From: Protula sp. h YS-2021
Lineage: Eukaryota; Annelida; Polychaeta; Sabellida; Serpulidae
NCBI GenBank assembly: GCA_949752745.1
Contig: OX457031.1
Coordinates: forward strand, 1,556,765-1,620,764
Reading direction: 5' to 3'
Length of the DNA: 64,000 bases
Shown: in pieces, positions 40,860-53,384 of the stretch
How the letters are laid out: each line of letters opens with the position of its first letter
Position numbering within the stretch: the first letter of the stretch is position 1
Translations under genes and position numbers: made by a program
The notes under the pieces: generated by a model
Told to the model about the DNA's origin: nothing
What the model saw: the letters and a program-made list of their open reading frames with translations, nothing else
Databases searched by the model: none

Positions 40860-41345
40860 GTTCTAATCAGGAAGATGGTATTTCCGAAGTACTTCAAATC
40901 AGAAAGTAAGTGCGATATAAGTCGAACTATTCAGGAAATCGTAACTGCAGAAGTGATGGCAATAAGGAAATCGTAACTGCAGAAGGGATGATAATCAGGA
41001 AATCAGTATCGCAGAATTGTGATAATCAGGGTATGAGTATGCAGAAGAGGTGGTAATCAGGACATTTGCACCGTAAACATGTGGTAGTCACGAAATCCGA
41101 ACTACAGAAGTGATGGTAATCAGGAAATTAGTACTACAGAAGTGGCAGTAAGCAGGACATTAGCACTAAAGCAGTGGTGGTAATCATAAAATTGGCACTA
41201 CAGAAGTAGCGGTAGTCAAGAAATTAGCACTACAGAACTGGTGGTAATCAGGAAATTAGCAAAACAGAAATGGGGGTAATCAGGAAATAAGTATCAGAAA
41301 AGTAGTGGTAATGTTGAGATTAGTAACGTAAAAAGATATAATTAT
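40860..41345. repeat. Degenerate minisatellite, unit about 38-40 bp
   Basis: About ten units with core GGTAATCAGGAAATTAGYAC followed by TACAGAAGTGG. Older than most arrays here, judged by divergence. Confidence 0.8.
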
Positions 41346-41744
41346 CACAAAATCAGAATGAAAAGAGACGTTGTTCTTGACATCTATGAAAGAGCTTGAT
41401 CATTAGCGACAATATGCTTGTTCATAGTTTGAAGTGGGCAAGCTGAGTAGAGAAAAGCTGCAGGATTACAATTGGGAAAACGATGAGTAGACAGAAAACA
41501 GTCAAGTAGGCGAAAAGTCTACACAGTCATAAATACAGCAATGCAGACAACGCTCCACAGGAATATGACTACCCTTCCGCCTCCCAATTTCAACATTACT
41601 TTTGTTTAAATTCTTAATTTTTGTTGTTTTACAATGAAAAATTTAAGATTTTTAAAATTGGAAGGAAAGTGTTGGGAGATGTTGCAGTTCCCTGATCAAC
41701 CCGTTAGGTCACGTCAACTGATGAGTAGCATGAGAACGGATAGC
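41346..41744. other. Gene-free stretch
   Basis: Unique AT-rich sequence between two degenerate arrays. No exon recognised. Confidence 0.4.
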
Positions 41745-42535
41745 TAGCATCGACCCTGATTGATACCATGGACCTGAAAGGGTAACATCAAATCCCAAAA
41801 AGTATTACTAACCTCGTTGGATAACATCAATCCAAGATGGGTAACAACAACCTCCTGATGGGTAAAATCAATCCTAATGTTTAACAATAAGCTCCTGATG
41901 GGTAGCTTCAAACTCCCAATCCGCAATGGGCAACATCATCACCAAATGGGTAACAACAAACTCTGCTGGCAACATTAAAATCCGATCGTAAAATAAATCG
42001 CGATTGGTTAGCTAGCTCATAAGCAAAATTACTTTAACGACACAACTGATCAATCTCAGTTTGCTTAGTGGCAGTATTGGTATACCGATACGAAAGATAA
42101 AGCCTCAATGGAAAACATCAAGATCCGATAGATAACGTCACCCACGATGAACGGCAAAGCAATATGAAAACATCACACTCCGATGGATGACGTAACACCT
42201 GATGAGTAGCAAATCAATATATGGAGACATCAATCCCTGATAGATAATGTCACTCCAATGAGTAGCCAAGAAAGATATGAAAATATGAAGCCCAAATGGG
42301 TAATGTCATCTCCGATGAGTAGCAAAGCATGATATAAAAACATACATCCCTGATGAATAACGTCATCCCCAAAGAGGGGCAAAGCAACACACGAAAACAT
42401 TCTTCCCTGTTGGGTAATGTCATTCCCAATGAGTAGCAAAGAAACATATGAAAGCATCAATCCCTAATGGGTCACATCAACTGCGATGAGCAGCAAAGCA
42501 AAAATTGAACAATCATCCAGCAACATCAAAATGCT
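41745..42535. repeat. Degenerate minisatellite, unit about 28-60 bp
   Basis: Reiterated TGATGGGTAACATCAA-type sequence; from 42,170 onwards a longer unit adds GAGTAGCAAAGCAAYATATG and AAAACATCAATCCCTGAT. Minus-strand open frames over it are artefacts. Confidence 0.75.
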
Positions 42536-43090
42536 CATAGAAAAGCACGCATTTAATTAAAAAAAACTAAAGCGTCAGTTATAAAGGCCCTTGTAGTCAT
42601 TCACAGCCGTTGTCGATTAAATTTACTGTTCGACATAAAATAGACTTTGCAGTAGCACATGTTTGGCATGGCACGTGTTTACGTTGTCGTTTAAACGTCG
42701 ATCGTGATTAGAAAGTTTTTACGACAACGTGATACGTAGTCTGAAGTATATTAACTGAAAAAGGCATGGTATAATTAAAGTCTGCAAATAATTGTGAATT
42801 TGAGATGATAAATCAAAGCAGCATTGCAATTGTATTCTTTTCAAAGGCACACAAGAAATTGATCACTCTTTCCCAACATTGAATTCCAAAACTTGAAACG
42901 CTCAAACTCTATAACAAAAAAGCAGCTTTGCAATGTAAGTAGATATTTCCTAACATACTTGAGGATATGGGCGTGCACTGAAGTATAAATACTGTGCACT
43001 GTATGTTTGCTGTAGTAGAGTACTTCATGCTGCTATTTCAGCAGCAAAGTATTCGGTATCTTGTTATCCATTTGTGTTATCTGACACAAA
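42536..43090. other. Gene-free stretch
   Basis: Unique AT-rich sequence without a recognisable exon, ending at a TA tract. Confidence 0.4.
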
Positions 43091-43092
43091 TG

Positions 43093-43093
<1 letters not shown>

Positions 43094-43186
<93 letters not shown>
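43094..43186. repeat. (TA)n microsatellite
   Basis: Uninterrupted TA run of about 93 bp. A second one lies at 43,493-43,546, on the other side of a 300-bp segment with inverted TTAGGGAGACCA/TGGTCTCCCTAA ends. Confidence 0.97.
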
Positions 43187-43189
<3 letters not shown>

Positions 43190-43489
43190 TCTGCAACCAG
43201 TCATAGGGGGACCATGCCTTATATATAGCACTTAGGGAGACCATTTCAAAAAAAATAATATATGTTTTTTAGCTTGTTATCGAGTGGTAACACACAAAAT
43301 TTAATTTTAAAACAGAATATATTATATTCACTATGTCATAGAATCATTCGTTTTTGTTTACTATGTAGTTTCATAACGTATAAACACGTTAAGAATTAAG
43401 GAGACATACTTTTGGTCTCCTTAAATTTTTGGTCTCCCTAATACTGTGTTTTTTTTAGCAAAAATGGTCCCCGTATTGCTGGAATTACA

Positions 43490-43492
<3 letters not shown>

Positions 43493-43546
<54 letters not shown>
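43493..43546. repeat. (TA)n microsatellite
   Basis: TA run of about 54 bp, directly visible. Confidence 0.97.
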
Positions 43547-43552
<6 letters not shown>

Positions 43553-43839
43553 ACACAGACAGGTTAGTGGGTAGGATGACAGTGAGAACGAACTCCGCAG
43601 TTGTGGGGAGGGCCAGGGGTCATTATTAAATGCCTTGGGTAAATCGTGTAAACTAATTAGTTTATTCCCAAGTCAATAATTTACAATGTGAGCCATAGAT
43701 AGTTCAGTGACTTGTAATCCAAACGATAAGTAAGGCACTGCTTTGTTAAAGGTACATACCAGACGTCCACAAATTTTAATTGGTCAGTAATACATGTTAG
43801 CTGAAAAATAGGCCAGGGGTAAGTTGGTATCAAATATAT

Positions 43840-44165
43840 TATCCTACACGCCCACAAAATAACGGAAAGGAGGATAATTTTGAGGCCGAACGCTGTCCGC
43901 TCGGAGTGGCAATTTCGTTAAAGAAAGAGGGAATGAGAGAGGAAGCAATTATAATCAGTACTCTGCGTTTTCCTTAAAAATGGGGAAGGAACTCTTGCAC
44001 AGACGCACTCCGGGTTTGGTTAAAAATAGGAAATCATTTCTAAATCAGCATGCTGTGTTAAGAGGTCGAAAAGTCATATAACAAAAGCACAATGTTTGGT
44101 TAAAAATAGGAAATCATTTCTAAATCAGCACTTTGTATTAAGAGGTCGTTTTGAAAAGTCATGTA
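43840..44165 (+). repeat. Dispersed repeat family R1, copy 3
   Basis: Longest copy: AATAACGGAAAGGAGGATAA, TTTGAGGCCGAACGCTGTCC, GAGTGGCAATTTCGTTAAAG, AGTACTCTGCGTTTTCCTTA and GGAAATCATTTCTAAATCAG. The last part is present twice in tandem (44,020 and 44,100). Confidence 0.65.
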
Positions 44166-44540
44166 ACAAAGCACAATGTTGTCTGCAAATCTGATTTTTC
44201 CATTAGCAAGATGACGGTCACACTTGTGCTCCCAGAACTCACATAACACATAAAGACGATGCTTACATCTGTTCTCGTGTTGCCACTTTAAATTCCTCCA
44301 AGCAGTGTGACTCGGTGTGGGTTCTGAGTATATAATTTCTAGGACATTTTAGATCACTGCTGTCCTGAAGAAAAGCCACGTGCTTTGCCAAAAGCGTGCG
44401 TTTTCATTTTTACAGTGTTTATATCAATGGGTAGTTCGGATAAGCGTTGCGTAAATAACGTCCTTGCAGAATTATACTATAGTGTTTTGGTCTTGCAGTT
44501 CAAATCACATCCACTGTAAACAACTCTAATGATTGGTTTT
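44166..44540. other. Gene-free stretch
   Basis: Unique sequence, no exon recognised. Confidence 0.4.
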
Positions 44541-44686
44541 GGTTTATTGGTGTTTGAAGTCCCTTTCAGCGATCTTAGCGCTATATCAGGACTACCCTGC
44601 CACATTATACTGCAGGATTCGAACCCACACCGGCTGTACACCCGAAATCTAAAGACGATCGCTCTACCAACTGAGCTGTTCGCCCC
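44541..44686 (-). mobile_element. tRNA-derived SINE, short copy
   Basis: Minus strand: a tRNA-like head with A box (AGCTCAGTTGGTAGAGCG) and B box (GGTTCGAATCC), then CAGTATAATGTGGCAG, GATATAGCGCTAAGATCGCT and the tail CACCAATAAACC. It lacks the middle part present in the copies at 52,940 and 55,134. Not a functional tRNA gene: the 3' acceptor strand is missing. Confidence 0.8.
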
Positions 44687-44799
44687 TGTGATGAAACAAT
44701 TTAATATTTATATTTCTACTCCATTCACAAACAGTATTAAAATTTGTTATTAAAACAAATACTACGCCCTTGAATCCGTTACCAGATTATAAGGTAAAC

Positions 44800-45115
44800 A
44801 ATTGCTACCAAAGTACAAGTAAATATGTTGTTTTGAATGTTTTGTGAGATATATCTTGTACAGAGTATGTGGCATTGAATGTCTAATGGGGTATATCTGG
44901 TACTAAATATGTGGTACTGAATGTATTTATGTTGCATTTCTGGTACAAAATATCTTGTATTGAATGTCTAATGGAGTGTATATCTGGTACTAAATATGTG
45001 GTACTGAATGTCTTAATGTTGCATTTCTGGTACAAAATATCTTGTTTTGAATGTCTAATGGAGTGTGTCTGATACAGACTGTGGACGTACTATGTTGCAT
45101 GTCTAGTGGAAATGT
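44800..45115. repeat. Degenerate tandem repeat, about 55-60 bp
   Basis: Units with TGAATGTCTAATGG, GTATATCTGGTACTAAATAT and GTGGTACTGAATGT. About five copies. Confidence 0.7.
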
Positions 45116-45329
45116 CTGCTGTTAAATGTCTTAGATTTCATATCTGCTGCAGTAGGAATGACAATTTGTATATGTTTGTTGCAACAAGTGCAGTGTTGCA
45201 CGTCCTGTGTCGCACATATCGCACGGACTATGTTGTTGATTTTGATGTCTCGTGTGGTGCATGCGTGAGTTGTAGGCATGCCGTGCACATGATTGGTGCA
45301 AAATGTAAAGTATTGTATGTCCAGTGCGA

Positions 45330-45790
45330 CATTGGATTGGTTTAACGACACCGCCAGCAGGGATTGGCTTAACGACACCGCCAGCAGGGATTGGCTTAAC
45401 GACACCGTCAGCAGGGATTGGTTTAACGACACCGCCAGCAGGGATTGGTTTAACGACACCGCCAGCAGGGATTGGCTTAACGACATCGCCAGCAGGGATT
45501 GGCTTAACGACACCGCCAGCAGGGATTGGCTTAACGACACCGCCAGCAGGGATTGGTTTAACGACACCGCCAGCAGGGATTGGTTTAACGACACCGCCAG
45601 CAGGGATTGACTTAACGACACCGCCAGCAGGGATTGGTTTAACGACACCGCCAGCAGGGAATGGTTTAACGACACCGCCAGCAGGGATTGGTTTAACGAC
45701 ACCGCCAGCAGGGATTGGCTTAACGACACCGCCAGCAGGGATTGGTTTAACGACACCGCCAGCAGGATTGGTTTAACGACACCGCCAACC
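45330..45790. repeat. 27-bp minisatellite, about 16 copies
   Basis: Unit GGGATTGGYTTAACGACACC + GCCAGCA. Because 27 is divisible by three and the unit has no stop, plus frames (a TTPPAGIGL repeat) and a minus frame (SLNQSLLAV repeat) stay open over the whole array. Very homogeneous, so recent. Confidence 0.96.
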
Positions 45791-46480
45791 TATTGCAGGT
45801 CGTATTGTGTCATTTCTGGTAACTTTGTCGCATTTATGCTGCGATTTAGGTGATAGTGTCTGTCTCATGCACGTATTTTATTGTAGAATACTGTTTTATT
45901 GCCTGTGTTGTATTGCGCGCATACTCCCTGTGTCTTGCGTATTTTCGAGTGAGGAATATTTGCTGCTGCGTATGTTGTGTTGTGCCCGAGTTCATTGTGG
46001 AATATAGGACGCTGTCTGAACGTATATGGTAAAGAATATTGTGCTGCTGCTTGTGTTTTGTTGTGCGCACGTTTGTTGTAGATTATGGGGGATGCCTGTG
46101 TTGTGTGCATGTTTGGTGAAGAACTTGCCTTTAACGCCTGACTTATATGCACTTGCAGGCTGTCGGATGCCTTCAATCGAAACGCGCCTAAATGCAATAC
46201 AACCCCTATATCTATATAAGCGGCTAACATACAGCTCCTCGCTATGGCGTTGCGTTGATGAACGCTGTCAGATATATGTGGGTGTTAAGACTTTCACACA
46301 AAGCACACCCACGTTAGCATGAGAAAAGAAAGCCCTCACATTGCCTGAAACGAGACCTTGTGCCATCTGCCAACCTGAAACGCTGTGGCAGTCTATTTAT
46401 ATATTTTTAATGATTTAATGAAATATTTTTTACTTATATTTCGAGTCGCCAAACTTTAAAGACTTGGTAAAATTTGCATA
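45791..46480. other. Gene-free stretch
   Basis: Short open frames on both strands, low complexity (TTGTGT-rich), no domain recognised. Confidence 0.4.
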
Positions 46481-46745
46481 CTTAGTTCTTTTCTGAATAA
46501 AGATTTTACCAGAAAGATAAGGAAGGTAATCCCAAAACTGTTTTCTTTAGCATTTCACTTATAGATGAGGCATGTGACCCCAAATTGTTTTCTATAGCAT
46601 TTGAATTACAGATCAGACAGGTAATTCCAAATTATTTTCTATAGCATTTAACTTATAGATAACACATGTAATCATAAATTATTTTCTATAGCATTTATAT
46701 GTAATCCGAATTGATTACAGTAACATTTCACTTATAGAATTTTGA
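46481..46745. repeat. Degenerate tandem repeat, about 60 bp
   Basis: About four copies with TTTTCTATAGCATTTAACTT, ATAGAT and a CATGTAATCCCAAATT-like part. Confidence 0.7.
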
Positions 46746-46789
46746 AAAGCGCCTCTCTTTGATTAAAAGTGGTATTCTCGCGAATTCTC

Positions 46790-47185
46790 CGAGGTTTCGG
46801 TGGAACAGAAAGGTTTTCGTCTACACAACAGACAGAACCGCCGCATAGGTTGGCTGCTGGACAACAACGGAACTACTACACAACAGACAGAACCGCTGCA
46901 GAGGTTGGCTGCTGGACAACAACGGAACTACTACACAACAGACAGAACTGCTGCAGAGGTTGGCTGCTGGACAACAACGGAACTACTACACAACAGACAG
47001 AACCGCTGCAGAGGTTGGCTGCTGAACAACAACTACTACACAACAGACAGAACCGCTGCAGAGGTTGGCTGCTGGACAACAACGGAACTACTACACAACA
47101 GTCCAAACCGCTGCAGAGGTTGGCTGCTGGACAACAGCGGAACTACTACACAACAGTGCGAACCGCCGCAGAGGTTGAGTATTGG
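46790..47185. repeat. Minisatellite, unit about 59 bp
   Basis: Six to seven copies: AACAGACAGAACCGCTGCAG, AGGTTGGCTGCTGGACAACA, ACGGAACTACTACAC. One copy lacks about 7 bp. A degenerate relative is at about 54,517-54,590. Confidence 0.93.
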
Positions 47186-48230
47186 AAAAACATCGTAAAA
47201 ATGCCTGCTAAGAATTGCGTTACGCGCTATAGTCAATAAATGATTGTGATATTGACTTGTTTTGAGTCAACTTTAGGCCAACTTTTTTTTTTGTTATTGG
47301 TCTGTAATATCTTTCATGCTGATTCGAAATAAATCAATAAATGCTTTGTTACTTGACATACCTTGCATTTTATCTGCATATATAGCGACTTTCGCGTTCA
47401 CATTAAAAAAAGGTTGAATTCTCCAATCAGGTTGCAACAGTCATGTAACAATATACAATTGTGATATAGTTAGGAGGGTGACGTGCAGTTTTGTTCACCC
47501 GAGGGAAAACAAAATTGTATGTCACCCTCTTAACTATAGCATAATTGTTTTGTTGCATTTGTTATAGCCACAGGAGCCTAAATTAATGAATTTGGGCTAT
47601 GTTGTCGATCATCCAGTACTCTGCAGATGCGACGCGCATTACGTCATTTGCTTTCGTTATCTTCCTTAAGTACTTACGAACTTCTCCAGAGTATACTCTG
47701 TGTGCCGTTCATGCGTTGTAAATAATGCTTCGTGCTTGAAAACAGTTTTTTTCATATTTTAATTTATCATAAGCGAAGTTTTAAAACAGTTTTGTTGAAA
47801 TTCTAACATTCCCAAAGATGTCGGATATTTAACAAAACCACACATTCTTAAGGTAAAAATAGTGCTTGCGAGTATATTTAACATTTACTAAAACTTTTTA
47901 TTGATCCAACATGTCACTTTAGATTCCAATTGCAATGAAAAATGACGAGACGCGTGACCATGAAACAGTTAGTTTTGTTAATTATGTCACAGTTAGATTT
48001 GTCAAAGATCTCTCGACAAGTCAGAAGAGTTTTTAATTTACTAACGCAACAGCGAATGTTGTTTACCATTCAGTGAAAATATAGACCAGATGAAAGCTGT
48101 CAAATAATTATAATCATATTCTTTGCCAAGCAAATAATGAAATTAATTTTGTTGCTTATTTGTTGTGCAGTGACACAGAAAACTATATTGGAATTCACCT
48201 GCTTCAAGAACGAAAATAGAAAAAAAATTC
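47186..48230. other. Gene-free stretch with a hairpin element
   Basis: Contains the inverted repeat at about 47,446-47,560 (listed as a finding). The rest is AT-rich without recognised exons. Confidence 0.45.
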
Positions 48231-48234
48231 CGAT

Positions 48235-48425
48235 TAGACGGAAAAGACAGCACTTGACCTCCACCAGATTGATCACTTCCTGAAACATGCACGGAACAGA
48301 CAGCAGTGGACCACCATCCTACCCCCCACCACCTACCCGATTGGTTGCCTCCTGATACATACAACGAAAAGACAGCACCTCCTCCCACCCCACCCCAACT
48401 CCACCTATTGGTCGCTTCCAACTAC
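48235..48425. repeat. Tandem repeat, about 68 bp, three copies
   Basis: Units share GATTGRTYRCTTCC, TGMWACATRCA, GAACAGACAGCA-like and a C-rich CCACC block. Degenerate. Confidence 0.65.
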
Positions 48426-49224
48426 ATGCAAACAAGAACGAGTGTATTCTTACTAATCGCCAAACCCACAGGCGTGGGAGGAGGGGAAAGGGAAACGTCA
48501 AAAAATGTAAAGAGATGGTGCCAAGGCCTAAAGAAATAGTAAATGCATCTATAGGATATGATTATAAGATCTTTTGTTGAGAAAAATGTAAAATGTAACA
48601 CGACTTGGACGGATGGACTGGTTCCGGATATCGAATTTGAATCGATTTCTTTTCTTATGGAAAATATCACACAATCTATCTTCACTCAAAACGTTGTGTA
48701 TTTCTAAGTAACACTGTTTAACACTGTATCTCTGTTTATTTAGGTCAATAAATCAAGAAGACGAACGAAGTAAACGATTCTTTAGAGAGTCAATTGGAAC
48801 AAGATATTAGTCTGACTTTCTAACAATGAATCATTTTTGTTTTGTTATTTGAGAAGAGATTGAGTGTTGTGAGCGACAGCAAGTTGGTGGGCGATAATTG
48901 CGAGAGTAAAGAAAACCACGCGCAGAAACACGTGCCTCTATTATTATGAAGTCACGGCTTCTATTGTGACAACACACCACAGCATTTTTGTTGGTTTATT
49001 TGGTGTTTGACTTCCCAATAAAGGCTGTATTGAGAAGTACCTGCTAAAAATCATGTAGGAGAAAATGGAACGAAGAATGCAGAAATAGTAACAAAAACAT
49101 TCCAGACAAAACGCACTCACATCCTAGATAAACATCGCACCAAAAAAGTAGTGCGCTGGGTGAGCTACAACATGGAGTAAACTTTGGATCACGGCTTTTA
49201 TCCCAAAATGGAATAAGTGTTTAT
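48426..49224. other. Gene-free stretch
   Basis: Unique sequence. A fragment near 48,985-49,020 (GGTTTATTTGGTGTTTGACTT) may be the tail of a decayed SINE of the 52,940 type. Confidence 0.4.
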
Positions 49225-49246
49225 TTTGAGAATGAGACAGGGAGAA

Positions 49247-49287
<41 letters not shown>

Positions 49288-49340
49288 AGAGAGACAAAGA
49301 CATATCTATACGTATACATATATATATATATATTTGTGTG

Positions 49341-49373
<33 letters not shown>

Positions 49374-49410
49374 TTGTGTGTGTGTATGTGTGTATGTGTG
49401 TGTGTGTGTC
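49225..49410. repeat. (GA)n and (GT)n microsatellites
   Basis: GA run at about 49,241-49,300, short ATACATATATA stretch, then GT run at 49,334-49,410. Confidence 0.95.
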
Positions 49411-50279
49411 AGCAATGTCCGCATAGCTGGTGCAGTAGCACACTCAACATTTTTATAACTTTTAAACTTTTTATGACTTTTAAAGCTGTACTATTTAGTT
49501 CTTATTACTTAATCATCTAAATTCCTTTTCAAGTGAAATCTAATCATGTGCTTGCTACGCAGTAATTTTAATGCTTTGTCCAGTTGAATTGATATACCCT
49601 CCCCATCCCCACTCCTCACCTGAACTAAATCACAATTTTTAGCCTCGAGCCTTGCAAGCAAAAAGATGTTTTCTACAGATTTTATTATGAAAAAATGATT
49701 TTGGTATTACAGCACAATAAGGGATCACATTCATCAGTCCGCAGTTACATCTAAGTACTCAGGTTAATGATAGCTGCACTTATTATCGCCCGTGGTAACA
49801 TGTAATAACTCTGCGTGATTTGTCTTCCGCGAGTTGTTGTTAAAGAATAGATGATATCTTGTGAACGTCACCCACATACAATATAACTGGGATGCTCAAA
49901 AAGGTTTTCCTTATATTTCGTGAATTTGAATCGTACATTTCTGAATCCACAAAACGTGTAAAAACGTGCAACATTTCTATGTAATTTTTTTACAGTAAAT
50001 TCTATTACGAAATAGGTATTATTTTTCGTACGTCAGCTACACACCTTATTAGAGTATGTCAGTATAACAGTGTAATTTATACTTGTACACACACAGTATA
50101 ATGCCTGATATGTTCCATTATATTGTTAATTATACTTGTACACACACAGTATAATACCCTGAGATGTTCCATTATATTGCTTGCGTTAGAATCGTACCAT
50201 TTGAAACCATTAAATGCGCAAAAACCCCTCCCATCCTCCGGGTGGGGGGGGGGGGGAATGCACTTGGTGGCATATATGT
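49411..50279. other. Gene-free stretch
   Basis: AT-rich unique sequence; a direct repeat TATACTTGTACACACACAGT at about 50,078 and 50,132. No exon recognised. Confidence 0.45.
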
Positions 50280-50495
50280 TTCTATACGTGACTTCCCTCT
50301 CCCCGCAAAAATACGAAGAGAGGGGGGAAGTGATTTTAAGGTTAGATATCGTCTGCGCGAAGTGTCAATTTCTTTTAAAACACAAGGGAAACTTTCAGCA
50401 CTCCGTATTTGACACAAAAAGGGGGTGTCCGTGGAGGGGAAACGGAGGAGGCCTGCGTTTGGGGATCGTTTCAAAAAGTCATAACGACGCAAAGT
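50280..50495 (+). repeat. Dispersed repeat family R1, copy 4
   Basis: Landmarks GGGGGGAAGTGATTTTAAGG, GCGCGAAGTGTCAATTTCTT, TTTCAGCACTCCGTATTTGA, GGAAAC and TTTCAAAAAGTCATAACG in the family's order. Confidence 0.6.
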
Positions 50496-50828
50496 AGTGG
50501 CTCTCACCGGGTTCAACTTATCTTGTAAAGCTAAAAATGAGTACATTTTAATTTTAATCATCGTGTTCATAGACTATTCAGCAGACAACGATAACACGAT
50601 GTTTTAACCTGAAGTTGTTCTAAAGTAAATTAGATTTGATTCCCAAGAGAATCTTTCTTGTAGACAATTATATTTCGTGCAACAGTTTGGAAGAGAGAGA
50701 GAGAGACTGTAAGGTCTTTAGAAAACCAGTCTATAATTTTATGATGAGATAATTTAAAATATAAAACTAGTCCTCTATGCAATTATTGAAATTAACGTGG
50801 TTCGTTGAAATAATTGTGTTGTATTGTT

Positions 50829-51285
50829 CTTTAGATCCCTTTCTTTATTAAATGAAACTAATATTAAATGAGGAATTAATAGTGTCACGAATTTACGTTA
50901 AATTTTCGAGTGTTCTAAATATTCATCACATTCAAAAGTAATAACTGGAATTGCTATATGACTTGGGTAAATGCTGTAATTTGATTGATCGATTTCCAAG
51001 TCAGTAATTTGGATAGGAACTCAAATGTTGATATTTCTTTCAGCACAAAAGTTGAATCTAATGAGAACGTTTTTTTTTCGCCATGTGGCATTGAAGCTTC
51101 GAGCAATAATAGTATTACACTTAATTATTGTATTGTATTGTTCTTTAGACCCCTTTCAACTGCTATGGGCATGTCGGGATCCCCCCTGCCGCATTATACT
51201 GAAATGGGGCATTCCAGTCCTCCCTTACATGTGGAGTGCCTCACAGGGTAGCAAGGAGGAGTCCCAATTTTTGAAGTCTTATTTG
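50829..51285. repeat. Duplicated 450-bp segment, copy A
   Basis: Runs parallel to 53,385-53,840 with about nine bases in ten identical. It includes an inverted TGACTTGGG...CCAAGTCA motif, GCCATGTGGCATTGAAGCTT, and a SINE-like part with CATTATACTGAAATGGGGCA. Ends before the tRNA-like head seen in copy B. Confidence 0.85.
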
Positions 51286-52234
51286 TTGAAATGAAATTAA
51301 TGTGTGTTTTAAATGATTGCTGTATTCACAGAAAACAATACTGGCAACATTTATTCTACTTGTCTTTACACACTTTGTTATAAATATTTATAAAATCGAA
51401 TACTTGATACAATTACATAAAAAAGGTTTTAGAAAACACACCTTACTTCTGGCCGGAATTTTAACATACGTTTTTAGATTTCAAACTAATTGACACGAAG
51501 TTGAACGCTCTAGTTGCTTTTTCATCTAGTATATGCAGTCTAAAGATATCAGAGCACCTTAAGAACGCAAGGCTGTCACGTGTCAGCATATATTTAACCA
51601 TGTGCTTTCGTACACAACTGTTATGTACGAGATCAAAAACAAAAGGGGACCATCACAGTAATCAATAGAAACAAATGGGACAGTTCTCGTCATACCAAAA
51701 GTACTTTTTATCAAGGATGACCCAAAGACTCAGTGAGCATTAGTTTTGAATTCCGTTACAGGGGATCTGGCCTACTGCATTCGCTTAATTAAGCCAAAAC
51801 ACCAAGGAAATCTTAATTCTACTTTAGTTTTTAAGATTTTACAGAAGAATGCAGACATACAAGGAACTAGAATAACCTTAATAGGTAGATACAAAAAAAC
51901 GTTGACCTTTAATGTTATTATATTTCATAATCATTATATACACAGGGTCATTTTCGCATTGTCTGTTAGAACCGTTTGACACGAGAACATCGGCACAGTA
52001 TCGTCTTTGCATTATTGAGAAGTTAATCAATCCCACGCCAATTCTACTGTTTCACCCACTGTGCTCCCACAGAATCAGGAACGTACCAACAGTAACTCAG
52101 TTAAGTAAATCTTCAAGCAGTAAGCAGAACTGTCAATCAAATCCCAAGGGCAGTGACATATAATGGCTTATTTAACATAAGATTTTCAACAATGTGTTCC
52201 TTTTACCCTTGAAATATTTACATCCACATTGATC
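51286..52234. other. Gene-free stretch
   Basis: Unique sequence with short open frames only, e.g. 51,746-51,979, without recognisable domains. Confidence 0.4.
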
Positions 52235-52850
52235 GCTATACAGCGCTTTAATCTTTATTACTCGCTTTGGTCTTTATTTACTTCCTTTTATCTCTATATA
52301 CTCACAGTTTGATCTTTAAGAACGTAATTTGGATCTTTATTACTCTCTTTGATCTTTATTTACTTGCTTTGATCTCTATATACCAACTGTTTGATATTTA
52401 AAAATCTAATTTTGATCTTTTTGTGACACCCGCTTTGGTCTTTATATAACCACTTTTCATCTTTATATACTCGCTTTGATTTTTTTACTTACTTTGATCT
52501 CTATAAATCCATTGTTTAATCTTTAAAAACTTAATTTTGATTTTTGTATGACACCCGCTTCGGGCTTTATATAACCACTTTCATCTTTATTTACTTGCTT
52601 TGATCTCCATATATCCATTGTTATGATTTTTAATACCCGTTTCGGTCTTGATATGCCCGCTTTGACTTTTATATACCCATTTTATCTTTATATACTCGCT
52701 TTCATCTTTATTTACTCGCTTTGATCTTCACAGACCAATTGATATGATTTCTAAAAACCTAATTTTGATCTTCATGTGGTACCCGCGTCAATCTTTATAT
52801 ACCCCTTTTATCTTCATATCCTCGGATTGATCTTTATATACCCACCACCA
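52235..52850. repeat. Degenerate tandem repeat, about 35-125 bp
   Basis: Reiterated TTTGATCTTTATATACTCGC units, with a higher-order repeat (about 125 bp) that adds GATTTTTAAAAACCTAATTTTG and a CACCCGCTT part. A CCA/CCN run closes it at 52,842-52,866. Confidence 0.8.
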
Positions 52851-52939
52851 CCACCACCACCACCACAATTATTGCTAGTATTGTTGTTATTATTATTACT
52901 GTTATTTGTTGTTACTGTGTTATTATATTTGGTTTGTTT

Positions 52940-53141
52940 GGTTTATTGGTGGTTTAAGTCCCTTTTGAGCGATCTCAGCGCTATACCAGGACTACCCAGT
53001 TACATTATACTGAAATGGACCATTCCAGTTTGAATTCCTAGGGGGATCATAATTGAGTGCACAGCTAATAGGCACGAGCAGGATTCGAATCCGCACCTTA
53101 GATCTGAAGACGAGCGCCCTACCAACTGAACTACCCTCCCC
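52940..53141 (-). mobile_element. tRNA-derived SINE, full-length copy
   Basis: Minus strand: head GGGGAGGGTAGTTCAGTTGG with A box, B box GGATTCGAATCC, then CTCGTGCCTATTAGCTGTG, AATTATGATCCCCCTAGG, the core CTGGAATGGTCCATTTCAGT, ATAATG, GGTATAGCGCTGAGATCGCT and the tail ACCACCAATAAACC. About 200 bp. Confidence 0.85.
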
Positions 53142-53384
53142 ATTATAGTTAGTATTATTATTGTTATTACTATAATTGATATTGTTATTATTTTTACTGT
53201 TATTACTATGAATTGGCTTATTGTATATACTTCATGTAGTTGTTCCAGGGGGTGTTAAGGTAATTACCTGCTTGTGTGTTATGTGTTGAGTGTGTGAAAT
53301 AAAAAGAACCATTGAAAGAAAACCATTATCGCCAAACGAATCGCATTGGGTGCACAAATTACATTTATTAAATAAATTAAAAGA

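Noticed and set aside
44613..44686. tRNA gene (A and B boxes present)
   Set aside because: No acceptor stem and it continues into a SINE body; the same holds for 53,070-53,141 and 58,916-58,990.
45103..45776. Open frames of 150-217 codons
   Set aside because: Arise from the 27-bp minisatellite whose unit length is divisible by three; present on both strands equally.
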